Both the position numbers and the translations under genes were made by a program. A stretch of DNA of 64,000 nucleotides from Flavobacteriaceae bacterium (GTDB lineage Bacteria; Bacteroidota; Bacteroidia; Flavobacteriales; Flavobacteriaceae). Location of the stretch: contig NVXD01000021.1 of assembly GCA_002746415.1 (NCBI GenBank), positions 1 through 64,000 of the forward strand. The letters run 5' to 3'. Below are positions 8,188 to 16,957 of this stretch, piece by piece; the stretch's first letter is position 1, and the number at the start of each line of letters is the position of its first letter. A model generated the notes under the pieces. It searched no databases. It had not been told where the DNA came from and saw only the letters and a program-made list of their open reading frames with translations.

Positions 8188-11100
8188 ATGGATAAAGCGA
8201 AAAAAAACGCAGAAAAAGAGTTTAAACCCTCATCATGGGCTATAAACAACCCATCTGTTATTTATGTAATGATTGGTTTATTGTTTATAATGGGACTATC
8301 CTCATACTTTGCTATGCCAAGGGAAGATTTTCCGGAAGTAAAAGAGACTAAAATATATGTAAGCACCCCTTACCCAGGGAACACAGCGGAAGATGTTGAA
8401 CGTTTGATTACAGATCCATTAGAGGAAGAATTAAAGAACGTTAGCAACTTGGTCAAGATTACCTCTACCTCACAAGAGGATTATGCTATCATTACGGTTG
8501 AGTTTGATGAGAAAATTACTGTTGAAGCAGCAAAACAAGCTGTAAAAGATAAGGTAGATGGTGAAAAAGCCGGAGAAGATTGGCCCACTTTCAACAATGC
8601 GAAAGTCGAGCCAACGGTTTTTGATATGAATATTTCTGAAATGTTCCCTATCCTTAATGTGAACATGTCAGGAGATTATCCTGTAGATGTTTTAAAGGAA
8701 TATGCAGAATACATTCAGGATAAAATTGAAGATATAGACGCAGTAAAAGAAGCTACCATACGTGGTGCTCAAGAAAAAGAAATTGAGATTGCGGTAGATG
8801 TCTATAAAATGATGGCGTCTAAAGTAAGTTATGACGATATTCTTGGCGCCATAAGCAATGGAAACATGACCGTTTCTGCTGGAAATATGGATATTAGTGG
8901 TCAACGAAGAACCATTAGGATTATGGGGGAGATACAAAACCCAAAGGATCTTAATGCTTTTGTTGTAAAATCTGAAAATGGCACAGTTTACCTCAAGGAC
9001 ATTGCAGAAGTTATTTTTAGAGATGAAGATAAAACCACCTATGCTCGAGAGAATGGCAATAATGTGGTGATGCTTGATGTAAAAAAGAGATCGGGCAGAA
9101 ACATGGTTGCTGCGGCAGCAGTTATCAAAGAAATAGTAGCCGATGCCAAGGAAAACTATTTTCCGCCAGATTTAAAAGTTACCATTTCCAATGATTCATC
9201 GGCCAGAACCATGACGCAAGTAGATGATTTGGTAAACAATATCATCTTTGGGATTATCTTGGTTGTAGTAGTTCTTATGTTCTTCCTAGGTTTCCGTAAT
9301 GCGTTATTCGTAGGTTTTGCCATCCCTATGTCTATGTTTATCTCCTTTGTTATTTTATCATGGTTGGGCTATACTTTGAATACCATGATTCTTTTCGGAC
9401 TAATTATGGGTCTGGGAATGTTGGTAGATAATGGAATTGTTGTTGTTGAAAATGTATACCGATTAATGGATGAAGAAGGCATGTCCAGAATTGAAGCTGC
9501 CAAAAAGGGAATTGGTGAAATTGCCTTTCCTATCATCATTTCAACCTTAACAACCGTAGCAGCATTTATTCCGTTGGGCATGTGGCCAGGTATGATGGGA
9601 CAGTTTATGATCTACTTCCCCATAACATTATCTGTAGTGTTAGGAGCATCATTATTTGTTGCTGTTTTTATGAACTCTATGTTGGTTTCCCAATTTATGG
9701 ATACTGCCGAAAAAGAGTTGAGCAATAAAAAATTAATTCAATTGAGTGCTATTCTTGTTGGAGTTGGAATTATAATTTTTGTTTCTGGAGGAGCAGTTAA
9801 AGCGCTTGGATCTGTATTGATTTTCACAGCTGCTATGTTCTGGATTTATAAATTTGTCCTTAAAAAGGTAGCCCTTAAATTTCAAAGAAATACATTGCCC
9901 AAATTTGAGCGTTTCTATGAAAGAATATTAAAAAAAGCACTCCGTGGGGGTAATATATACTGGTTCTTTGGTGGTACAACCTTATTATTATTGGTAGTAT
10001 TTATGCTTTTTGGTGCATCAGTAGCAGGAGGAAAAACTAGTATTGAATTTTTTCCAGACAATGTGCCCAATGAAATATATGCGTATATAGAATACCCTCA
10101 GGGAACTTCTATTGAAAAGACCAATGAAATCACCAAACAAATAGAAGAACGTTTTTATGCCGTTTTAGAAGACCCAAAATTTCAGGAGAACGGTTCCAAC
10201 TTCATTGTTTCCTCTGCACTTTCACAAGTGGGGCAAGGGGCTGGAAACCCAATGGTAGATGGTGCCTCTTCAGGTGACACACCGCATAGAAGTAAAATCA
10301 CTGCTTCTTTGGTAGAATACAAATACAGAAAAGGTATGGATACCGAAGCTATTAGAAAGCGAATTCAGGATACCCTACGTGGCATATATCCCGGAGTAGC
10401 GATCTCAGTAGAAAAAGACCCTGTAGGACCACCAGCAGGATACCCGATAAATATTGAACTGGAAGGAAGGGATTATGACGAATTGATCCGTACGGCAGAA
10501 CAAATGCGAGATTTTATCAATACCAAAAACATTGCTGGCATTGAAGAATTAAAAATAGACGTTAACAAAGGAAAACCCTCAATGGAGGTTGTTGTAGACC
10601 GCGCCAAAGCAGGAGAACTAGGGGTTTCTGCTGGCCAAGTAGGAATGCAATTGAGGCGTTCACTATTTGGCGGAAAAGCTGGAGTCTATAAAAAAGATGG
10701 TGAAGATTACGATATATATGTCCGTTTTAACAAAGACATTCGTTATGACCGTAATGCGTTGTTCAATCAAAAAATCATCTTTAGAGATCCAGCAACGGGC
10801 CAGATAAAAGAAGTGCCTGTTTCTGCTGTAGCATCGCAAAAAAACACCTCATCCTTTAGTGCCATTAAACACAAAAACACAAAACGTGTGGTAACGGTAT
10901 ATTCAGGTCTTCAACCAGGATTTACAGATGCACAAGCTATTGTAAATCAGATCCAAGAAGAAATGGATGATTACAAAGGCTTGCCCAAGAACATTGAAAT
11001 AGATTATACAGGCCAGATAGAAGAGCAGAACAAGCAAATGAGTTTTTTAATGTGGGCTTTCTTCACGGGACTTGGACTAATCATGTTGATTTTGGTTTTC

Positions 11101-11679
11101 CAATTTGGCGGAGTTTCCAAGCCAGCAATTATCATGACCGCTATTTTTTTAAGTCTTATTGGTGTCTTTGGAAGTATCATTCTATTTGGATGGTCCTTTG
11201 TAATCATGATGAGCATGATGGGTATTATTGCCTTGGCCGGTATTGTGGTAAACAATGGCGTGGTGCTTTTAGATTACATTCAAATTCTTATCGATCGTAA
11301 AAAATTGGCGTTGGGATTAGGTGATGATGAAATGCTGAACATGGACCAGATAACTGATGTTATTATTAAAGGGGGCAGGGCCCGTTTGCGTCCTGTAATT
11401 TTAACGGCCATTACAACTGTACTGGGATTAATTCCCTTAGCCGTAGGGATTAATATTGACTTCTTCTCTTTATTTGCAGAATTCAATGCTCATTTTTATT
11501 TAGGCGGGGACAATGTAATATTTTGGGGGCCTTTGGCAAAAGCCGTAATCTTTGGATTAATTGTGGCAACCTTCCTAACCTTGGTAATTGTGCCCGTATT
11601 GTTCAATATGGTGTACAGACTTAAGCTATGGATTTACAATAGGAAAAAGTCCGCTGAACTTAAGACAGTTAAAGCCTAA
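8188..11679 (+). CDS. RND multidrug-type efflux permease
   Basis: A 1163-residue proton-driven inner membrane pump of the AcrB/HAE superfamily, longer than AcrB (about 1050). The first transmembrane helix is at about 20-42, a large periplasmic porter domain at about 45-350, helices 2-6 at about 350-520, then a second half with the same plan. The proton-relay segment reads GMLVDNGIVVVEN, with Asp414 and Asn415 where AcrB has two aspartates. An extra pair of hydrophobic helices around 515-565 (ILVGVGIIIFVSGG) joins the halves. It is the last gene of the operon and is followed by a strong terminator. Confidence 0.95.
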   Translation: MDKAKKNAEKEFKPSSWAINNPSVIYVMIGLLFIMGLSSYFAMPREDFPEVKETKIYVSTPYPGNTAEDVERLITDPLEEELKNVSNLVKITSTSQEDYAIITVEFDEKITVEAAKQAVKDKVDGEKAGEDWPTFNNAKVEPTVFDMNISEMFPILNVNMSGDYPVDVLKEYAEYIQDKIEDIDAVKEATIRGAQEKEIEIAVDVYKMMASKVSYDDILGAISNGNMTVSAGNMDISGQRRTIRIMGEIQNPKDLNAFVVKSENGTVYLKDIAEVIFRDEDKTTYARENGNNVVMLDVKKRSGRNMVAAAAVIKEIVADAKENYFPPDLKVTISNDSSARTMTQVDDLVNNIIFGIILVVVVLMFFLGFRNALFVGFAIPMSMFISFVILSWLGYTLNTMILFGLIMGLGMLVDNGIVVVENVYRLMDEEGMSRIEAAKKGIGEIAFPIIISTLTTVAAFIPLGMWPGMMGQFMIYFPITLSVVLGASLFVAVFMNSMLVSQFMDTAEKELSNKKLIQLSAILVGVGIIIFVSGGAVKALGSVLIFTAAMFWIYKFVLKKVALKFQRNTLPKFERFYERILKKALRGGNIYWFFGGTTLLLLVVFMLFGASVAGGKTSIEFFPDNVPNEIYAYIEYPQGTSIEKTNEITKQIEERFYAVLEDPKFQENGSNFIVSSALSQVGQGAGNPMVDGASSGDTPHRSKITASLVEYKYRKGMDTEAIRKRIQDTLRGIYPGVAISVEKDPVGPPAGYPINIELEGRDYDELIRTAEQMRDFINTKNIAGIEELKIDVNKGKPSMEVVVDRAKAGELGVSAGQVGMQLRRSLFGGKAGVYKKDGEDYDIYVRFNKDIRYDRNALFNQKIIFRDPATGQIKEVPVSAVASQKNTSSFSAIKHKNTKRVVTVYSGLQPGFTDAQAIVNQIQEEMDDYKGLPKNIEIDYTGQIEEQNKQMSFLMWAFFTGLGLIMLILVFQFGGVSKPAIIMTAIFLSLIGVFGSIILFGWSFVIMMSMMGIIALAGIVVNNGVVLLDYIQILIDRKKLALGLGDDEMLNMDQITDVIIKGGRARLRPVILTAITTVLGLIPLAVGINIDFFSLFAEFNAHFYLGGDNVIFWGPLAKAVIFGLIVATFLTLVIVPVLFNMVYRLKLWIYNRKKSAELKTVKA

Positions 11680-11692
11680 TATAGGCACAAAC

Positions 11693-11725
11693 AAAAAAAC
11701 CCGATGAGAAATCATCGGGTTTTTT
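11693..11725 (+). terminator. Intrinsic terminator of the RND operon
   Basis: The stem CCCGATGA/TCATCGGG has a GAAA loop (11700-11719). It is flanked by an A-run and followed by six T, which also makes it usable from the other side. Confidence 0.9.
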
Positions 11726-11777
11726 GTTTTTCTAAGAAAATCAATACAAATACATAGCACTACTTCAGAATACTTCT

Positions 11778-11785
11778 TAAATTTG
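11778..11785 (+). promoter_or_regulatory. -7 promoter element of aspS
   Basis: TAAATTTG matches TAnnTTTG, 23 bp before the start codon. The -33 position has no TTTG. Confidence 0.5.
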
Positions 11786-11808
11786 CAGCCATAATATAAG
11801 TTACTAAA

Positions 11809-13563
11809 ATGTATAGAACCCATACCTGTGGTGAACTAAGAGCTTCACATATAGACCATAACGTAACACTCTGTGGATGGGTGCAAAAAGTTAGGGATAA
11901 AGGATTCGTTATTTGGTTAGATTTACGGGATCGATATGGTATTACCCAGTTGGTATTTGATGAAGATCGCACCTCTAAGGAAATCATCGAACAGGTCAAA
12001 ACCCTTGGGCGTGAATTTGTAATTCAAGTTGAAGGAACAGTGATAGAACGCGCTTCAAAAAACCCAAACATTCTAACTGGTGACATAGAGCTTTTGGTTT
12101 CTAAAATCACCGTTTTGAATAAGGCATTGGTTCCTCCTTTTACCATAGAAGATAAAACAGATGGCGGAGAAGATATCCGAATGAAATATCGGTATTTGGA
12201 TATCAGAAGAAATCCTGTAAAAGACAAGCTTATCTTTAGACATAAAGTAACCATTGCTGTTCGAAATTACTTATCCAATCAAGGATTTATAGAGGTAGAA
12301 ACTCCATATTTAATAAAATCAACTCCAGAAGGCGCTCGCGATTTTGTAGTGCCAAGTAGGATGAACCAAGGACAGTTTTATGCGCTACCACAGTCGCCTC
12401 AAACCTTTAAACAGTTGTTGATGGTAGGCGGCATGGATAAATACTTCCAAATTGTAAAGTGCTTTAGAGATGAAGATTTACGTGCAGATAGACAACCCGA
12501 ATTCACACAGATAGATTGTGAAATGGCCTTTGTAGAACAAGAAGATATTCTAAACATATTTGAGGGTCTTACTCGTCATTTGTTAAAAGATATCAATGGC
12601 GTTGAAGTTGGGGAATTCCCAAGAATGACCTATGATGATGCCATGCAAAAATATGGGAATGACAAACCAGACATTCGGTTTGGAATGGAATTTGGCGAGT
12701 TAAATGCCGTTGCACAACACAAAGAGTTCAATGTTTTTAATTCGGCTGAATTGGTTGTGGGTATTGCAGTCCCTGGAGGAAATTCATATACCCGAAAAGA
12801 AATAGATAAATTAACAGATTGGGTTAGACGACCACAAGTTGGTGCCTTAGGCATGGTGTATTGTAGATGCAATGACGATGGTAGTTACAAATCCTCTGTA
12901 GACAAATTCTACAACCAAGAAGATTTGGCACAATGGGCAGAAGCGACCAATGCACAAGCTGGAGACTTAATTTGTGTACTCTCTGGTGACATGAATAAAG
13001 TTAGGGCACAACTAAGTGCCTTACGAATGGAATTGGCCGAGCGTTTGGGGTTAAGAAAACCAAATGAATTTGCTCCGCTATGGGTAATTGATTTTCCACT
13101 ATTGGAATTGGATGAGGAAACTGGGCACTATCATGCCATGCACCATCCATTTACTTCTCCTAAACCAGGACAATTGAAAATGTTGGATACAGACCCAGGC
13201 GCAGTGAAAGCAAATGCCTACGACTTGGTTTTAAATGGAAATGAAATTGGGGGAGGCTCCATTCGTATTCATGACAAAGAAACCCAAGCAACAATGTTTA
13301 AACATTTGGGTTTTACATCTGAAGAAGCAACCGAACAGTTTGGCTTCCTAATGGATGCTTTCCAATATGGGGCGCCACCACACGGCGGACTTGCTTTTGG
13401 ACTAGATCGCTTAGTAGCTATCTTGGGAGGGCAAGAAACCATTAGAGATTTCATCGCTTTCCCAAAAAATAACAGCGGCAGGGATGTTATGATAGATGCT
13501 CCAGCTTTTATTGATGATGAACAATTAAAAGAATTGAGTTTAAAATTAAATAGTACCAAATAA
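11809..13563 (+). CDS. aspS: Aspartate--tRNA ligase
   Basis: Class II aminoacyl-tRNA synthetase, 584 residues, the usual bacterial length. An N-terminal OB-fold anticodon-binding domain (about 1-105, [20 protein letters not shown]) is followed by the catalytic domain. Motif 2 reads [18 protein letters not shown] (near 220-237) and motif 3 reads [16 protein letters not shown] (near 528-543). The bacterial GAD insertion domain lies between motifs 2 and 3. It charges tRNA-Asp in the cytoplasm. No gene follows directly in an obvious operon, as the chloride channel gene starts 45 bp downstream. Confidence 0.98.
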   Translation: MYRTHTCGELRASHIDHNVTLCGWVQKVRDKGFVIWLDLRDRYGITQLVFDEDRTSKEIIEQVKTLGREFVIQVEGTVIERASKNPNILTGDIELLVSKITVLNKALVPPFTIEDKTDGGEDIRMKYRYLDIRRNPVKDKLIFRHKVTIAVRNYLSNQGFIEVETPYLIKSTPEGARDFVVPSRMNQGQFYALPQSPQTFKQLLMVGGMDKYFQIVKCFRDEDLRADRQPEFTQIDCEMAFVEQEDILNIFEGLTRHLLKDINGVEVGEFPRMTYDDAMQKYGNDKPDIRFGMEFGELNAVAQHKEFNVFNSAELVVGIAVPGGNSYTRKEIDKLTDWVRRPQVGALGMVYCRCNDDGSYKSSVDKFYNQEDLAQWAEATNAQAGDLICVLSGDMNKVRAQLSALRMELAERLGLRKPNEFAPLWVIDFPLLELDEETGHYHAMHHPFTSPKPGQLKMLDTDPGAVKANAYDLVLNGNEIGGGSIRIHDKETQATMFKHLGFTSEEATEQFGFLMDAFQYGAPPHGGLAFGLDRLVAILGGQETIRDFIAFPKNNSGRDVMIDAPAFIDDEQLKELSLKLNSTK

Positions 13564-13608
13564 ATCAAATCCCGCTTTGAGCTGGATTTTCATTAGTATA
13601 ACATTACT

Positions 13609-15399
13609 ATGCCTTCACAAAAGAAAAACTGGCTTACTCGGTTTTTAATTTGGAGATACAAACATATTTCCAATCAGCAATTTCTATATATACTAAGTAT
13701 GGTCATTGGTTTGCTGGCAGGTCTTGGGGCTGTTGCTTTAAAAAACCTGACACATTATATTCAGGAATTACTTGAAGGAGGGTTTATTAAAGAAATTCAC
13801 CAACTCTTTTATTTCATTTTCCCAATACTGGGATTGTTATTGGTTCTCCTTGCTATAAAATACATTATCAATAAAAAAGTTGGACACGGAATCCCCTCTA
13901 CCCTATATGCTATTTCAAAACAAAAAGGAATTCTGCCCAGATATCAAATGTGGGCTTCCTTAATAACGGCTCCATTGACTGTTGGTTTTGGAGGGTCTGT
14001 TGGGTTAGAAGGTCCCACCGTGGCAACAGGAGCAGCTTTAGGTTCTAATTTTGCTCGTTTGTTCCATTTAAACCAGACGGCAAGAACATTGCTTATTGGC
14101 TGTGCCGCTGCTGGTGCAATGTCCTCAATATTCAAAGCCCCAATTGCAGCTATTATATTTGCGGTAGAGATTTTTAGTTTAGAGTTGACCATCGCCTCTA
14201 TGATTCCTTTACTTTTGGCATCCATTTCAGCGGTTTTGACTTCTTATTTCTTTTTTGGGGACGATGTCTTGCTTCACTTTAAAATACAGGATAAATTTCA
14301 ATTGTACGATGTCCTTTTTTATGCCCTTTTAGGAGTGTCGTCAGCAGCAACATCAATATACTTTAGTAAAGTGTATTTTACCGTTGACACTTTTTTCAAA
14401 CGGTTTAAAAATCCTTATAAACGCTTACTAATTGGAGGCGTTGTAATAGGGGTCATCGTATTTCTTATCCCGCCTCTTTTTGGTGAAGGTTTTGAGACCA
14501 TCAATGCCATATTAAAAGGAAATATTGCCGAGGTTACCACCAATAACATTTTTAACATGGTAACTGATAATGTTTGGGTTATAATTGCACTTCTAGTAGG
14601 GTTAGTTACTTTTAAAGTAATCGCCATGTCCTTCACCTTTGGTGCAGGGGGCGTAGGGGGTGTTTTTGCCCCGACCCTTTTTACTGGTAGTATTTCCGGT
14701 TATTTACTTGCCATGATCATAAATTACAGCAACATTTTCAACCACCAATTATCGTTAACAAATTTTGCAATGGTGGGTATGGCAGGATTAATGGCTGGAG
14801 TTCTTCAGGCACCTTTGACCGCTATTTTTTTAATTGCCGAAATTACAGGTGGTTATGAACTTTTTATTCCATTGATGATTGTAGCTTCAATTTCCTTTTT
14901 AATTACTAAAAAATATATTCCTCATAATATTTATGTCTCAGAATTGGCCAAACGAGGGCACCTCATTACCCATAACAAAGACAAAAATGTATTAATGATG
15001 CTAGACATTGATCAGGTAATCGAGACCAATTTTATTGCTATTTCCCCTACTATGCCCCTAGGTGAAATGCTACATAATGCGGTCACTAAATCTACGCGAA
15101 ATTTATTCCCTGTAGTGAATGACAAACAAGAATTTATTGGTATTGTTTTACTGGATGATATTAGAGAATTCATGTTTGACCAGAAATTATACAGCACTAC
15201 AATTGTTAGAGATTATATGCATAATGCTCCCGAACACATTTTCTATGAAACGGATACTATGGAAATCGTGATGCAAAAATTCCAAGACAGTAGTGCATGG
15301 AACCTTCCTGTAATCAAGAATGGAAAATACCATGGTTTTATTTCAAAATCCAAACTGTTAACAGCATACAGAAGAAAGTTGATTAACTTTACGCAATAA
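13609..15399 (+). CDS. ClC-family chloride channel/transporter with CBS domains
   Basis: A 596-residue anion transporter. The ClC core (about 20-440) has GHGIP near 95, GSVGLEGPTVATG near 130 and GGVGGVFAPTLFTG near 350, the three selectivity-filter segments. The glutamate in GLEGP corresponds to the gating glutamate of the family and is retained, which is compatible with chloride/proton exchange. A pair of CBS domains (about 465-590) forms the C-terminal regulatory part and may bind adenine nucleotides. The following 81-residue gene begins 8 bp later and is probably co-transcribed. Confidence 0.95.
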   Translation: MPSQKKNWLTRFLIWRYKHISNQQFLYILSMVIGLLAGLGAVALKNLTHYIQELLEGGFIKEIHQLFYFIFPILGLLLVLLAIKYIINKKVGHGIPSTLYAISKQKGILPRYQMWASLITAPLTVGFGGSVGLEGPTVATGAALGSNFARLFHLNQTARTLLIGCAAAGAMSSIFKAPIAAIIFAVEIFSLELTIASMIPLLLASISAVLTSYFFFGDDVLLHFKIQDKFQLYDVLFYALLGVSSAATSIYFSKVYFTVDTFFKRFKNPYKRLLIGGVVIGVIVFLIPPLFGEGFETINAILKGNIAEVTTNNIFNMVTDNVWVIIALLVGLVTFKVIAMSFTFGAGGVGGVFAPTLFTGSISGYLLAMIINYSNIFNHQLSLTNFAMVGMAGLMAGVLQAPLTAIFLIAEITGGYELFIPLMIVASISFLITKKYIPHNIYVSELAKRGHLITHNKDKNVLMMLDIDQVIETNFIAISPTMPLGEMLHNAVTKSTRNLFPVVNDKQEFIGIVLLDDIREFMFDQKLYSTTIVRDYMHNAPEHIFYETDTMEIVMQKFQDSSAWNLPVIKNGKYHGFISKSKLLTAYRRKLINFTQ

Positions 15400-15407
15400 C
15401 TTCTCCC

Positions 15408-15653
15408 ATGAAATTAAAGCACCTTATTATTCTAATTATTATTGCTTCATTTGGTTCAATTATCTATGGGTTTACCATTAAACAAAATACTGCTTTAAGC
15501 AATAAATGTATTGGTTTTGGTACGGTGGGAATTTTTCTTGTAGCCATGCCTCTTTTCCTAATTAAGGTTAGTAAAGGCAAAAAAATGAAGGATTATATGC
15601 TTACCCAAGAGAACATTAAAAGAATGCAAAAAAAGGAAAAAGAAAACATTTGA
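15408..15653 (+). CDS. Small membrane protein downstream of the ClC gene
   Basis: Eighty-one residues, no named family recognised. Two membrane helices (about 5-22 and 34-52) are followed by a highly charged tail (KVSKGKKMKDYM to RMQKKEKENI) that should be cytoplasmic. Only 8 bp separate it from the ClC stop, so the two are likely in one operon. Similar two-helix proteins are common in flavobacterial genomes, but I know no assigned role. Confidence 0.7.
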   Translation: MKLKHLIILIIIASFGSIIYGFTIKQNTALSNKCIGFGTVGIFLVAMPLFLIKVSKGKKMKDYMLTQENIKRMQKKEKENI

Positions 15654-15717
15654 GAAGGAACGCTATTCATAAATATTTCATATCCAATTCAATTCCTTCT
15701 GCGCAAAAAAACATATC

Positions 15718-15745
15718 TTAGTAATCTAACCTATTACTAATTTTT
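15718..15745 (+). other. AT-rich hairpin immediately upstream of the cold-shock gene
   Basis: A perfect 8 bp stem TTAGTAAT/ATTACTAA with a 7 nt loop (15718-15740) is followed by TTTTT and ends 10 bp before the cold-shock ATG at 15751. It could end the upstream transcript or act as a temperature-sensitive leader structure. Neither can be settled from sequence. Confidence 0.5.
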
Positions 15746-15750
15746 ATTGA

Positions 15751-15945
15751 ATGACTGGAACTGTAAAATTTTTTAATGCCTCCAAAGGATTTGGATTCAT
15801 TACCAACGACGACACCGGGAACGACATCTTTGTTCACGTAACTGCTTTAAATGGCGTAGAATTAAACGAAGGAGACAAAGTAGAATTCGTAGAAGAAGAA
15901 GGTAAAAAAGGAATGGTAGCTGCTCAAGTGCAGGTTATCAACTAA
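15751..15945 (+). CDS. Cold-shock protein, CspA family
   Basis: A 64-residue single cold-shock domain, the normal length for the family. RNP1 is KGFGFI (residues 13-18) and RNP2 is DIFVHV (about 26-31), the aromatic surfaces that bind single-stranded RNA and DNA. The protein is acidic (GDKVEFVEEEGKKG), as is usual. It acts as an RNA chaperone in the cytoplasm. It is probably monocistronic, with an upstream hairpin in the leader and an intrinsic terminator 22 bp after the stop. Whether it is cold-inducible is not known. Confidence 0.96.
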   Translation: MTGTVKFFNASKGFGFITNDDTGNDIFVHVTALNGVELNEGDKVEFVEEEGKKGMVAAQVQVIN

Positions 15946-15966
15946 AAAATATTTATCTTAATTAAG

Positions 15967-15991
15967 ACCCCTTGCAATGCAGGGGTTTTTT
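15967..15991 (+). terminator. Intrinsic terminator after the cold-shock gene
   Basis: The stem ACCCC-t-TGC/GCA-GGGGT has an AAT loop and one bulged T, followed by six T. It may also serve the convergent lipoprotein gene ending at 15995. Confidence 0.8.
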
Positions 15992-15994
15992 ATT

Positions 15995-16378
15995 TTACAT
16001 ACTTCTATATTTGCTCTTGTTACCCTTTTTTAATTGAAACTTAACATCACCGGATGTTAAGTATAACTTATTATTCTTTAAGCTATCAATTATAAAATCC
16101 TTTGATTCATTTTTTGCAACAATGCGAATGGTTTTTATTTCTTCCGAATACGTCCAACTTCCTCTGATTGTCTGACCCAGTTGTGTTACAATTTTCACCT
16201 TTCCTTTTTCTTCAAACTGAAACAACATATTAGGGCTTATCTCTATATCTTGAAAAATACCCCTAATGTCTCGTTGCATTTTCTCCACTTTCCAGGAAGA
16301 CACTATTTTCCTTTCCAAATTTTCCTGGGAACAGGATGCTAAAAAAAGTAATAAAAGAACCACTGCTATTTTCTTCAT
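15995..16378 (-). CDS. Small lipoprotein, lipocalin-like
   Basis: A 127-residue exported protein. The signal peptide ends in the lipobox FLASC, with the lipidated Cys at 16. The mature part alternates short beta strands (SSWKVEKM, MLFQFEEKGKVKIV, GSWTYSEEIKTIRIV, KLYLTSGDVKFQLKK), the pattern of lipocalin-like or DUF-type small flavobacterial lipoproteins. It is five bases downstream of tadA on the same strand and probably forms an operon with it, although no functional link is apparent. Function unknown. Confidence 0.8.
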   Translation of the reverse strand: MKKIAVVLLLLFLASCSQENLERKIVSSWKVEKMQRDIRGIFQDIEISPNMLFQFEEKGKVKIVTQLGQTIRGSWTYSEEIKTIRIVAKNESKDFIIDSLKNNKLYLTSGDVKFQLKKGNKSKYRSM

Positions 16379-16383
16379 AAATA

Positions 16384-16833
16384 TTAATTCAAATTTCTTT
16401 TTTTAAGAAAAAACTTCTTCAGTAATTGGGAAGCTTCCTCTTCTAATATTCCACCAATCATTTTCGTTTTTGGATGTAATTTTGTGCCAAGCACGCGGCA
16501 CCCCCTCTCATGGTCTTTAGCACCATATATAATTTTGGATATTTGACTCCAATACAAAGCACCCGCACACATTTGGCAAGGTTCTAAAGTCACATATAAC
16601 GTACAATTATGCAAATATTTTCCTCCTAAAAAATTGGCTGCTGCCGTAATTGCTTGCATTTCAGCGTGGGCAGTAACATCGTTTAATAGTTCTGTTAAAT
16701 TATGTGCCCTGGCAATGATTTTCTCTTGTACCACGATGACTGCCCCGACCGGAACTTCTCCTTTTTCAAAAGCGACCTCAGCTTCCTGTAGGGCCTTTTT
16801 CATAAAGTAATTGTCATCAAAAGGAAGTATCAT
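16384..16833 (-). CDS. tadA: Nucleoside deaminase, tRNA adenosine deaminase type
   Basis: A 149-residue zinc-dependent deaminase. The zinc site is HAE (His56, catalytic Glu58) plus PCQMC (Cys86, Cys89), the CDA-fold signature HxE-PCxxC. Length and the segment LEPCQMCAGALYWSQI fit TadA, which converts A34 to inosine in tRNA-Arg, although guanine deaminases share the fold. The gene is divergent from dxs and is followed by the small lipoprotein gene. Confidence 0.88.
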   Translation of the reverse strand: MILPFDDNYFMKKALQEAEVAFEKGEVPVGAVIVVQEKIIARAHNLTELLNDVTAHAEMQAITAAANFLGGKYLHNCTLYVTLEPCQMCAGALYWSQISKIIYGAKDHERGCRVLGTKLHPKTKMIGGILEEEASQLLKKFFLKKRNLN

Positions 16834-16939
16834 TTGTTACTATAATTACAATTAAAAATGCCAAGATAACATTATAATTAATCCATTGAAAATTCAATTT
16901 ACAAATTTACTTTAATGAATAAAAAAAATGAATTTAACG

Positions 16940-16947
16940 TACCTTTG
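16940..16947 (+). promoter_or_regulatory. -7 promoter element of dxs
   Basis: TACCTTTG fits TAnnTTTG and ends only 10 bp before the dxs ATG at 16958, implying a leader of a few bases. An out-of-frame ATG at 16951 lies between them. No TTTG is found at the -33 position. Confidence 0.5.
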
Positions 16948-16957
16948 CCCATGAACA

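Noticed and set aside
9369-9581. Antisense frames over the RND pump (several of 60-83 codons)
   Set aside because: They are shadows of the pump coding sequence on the opposite strand.
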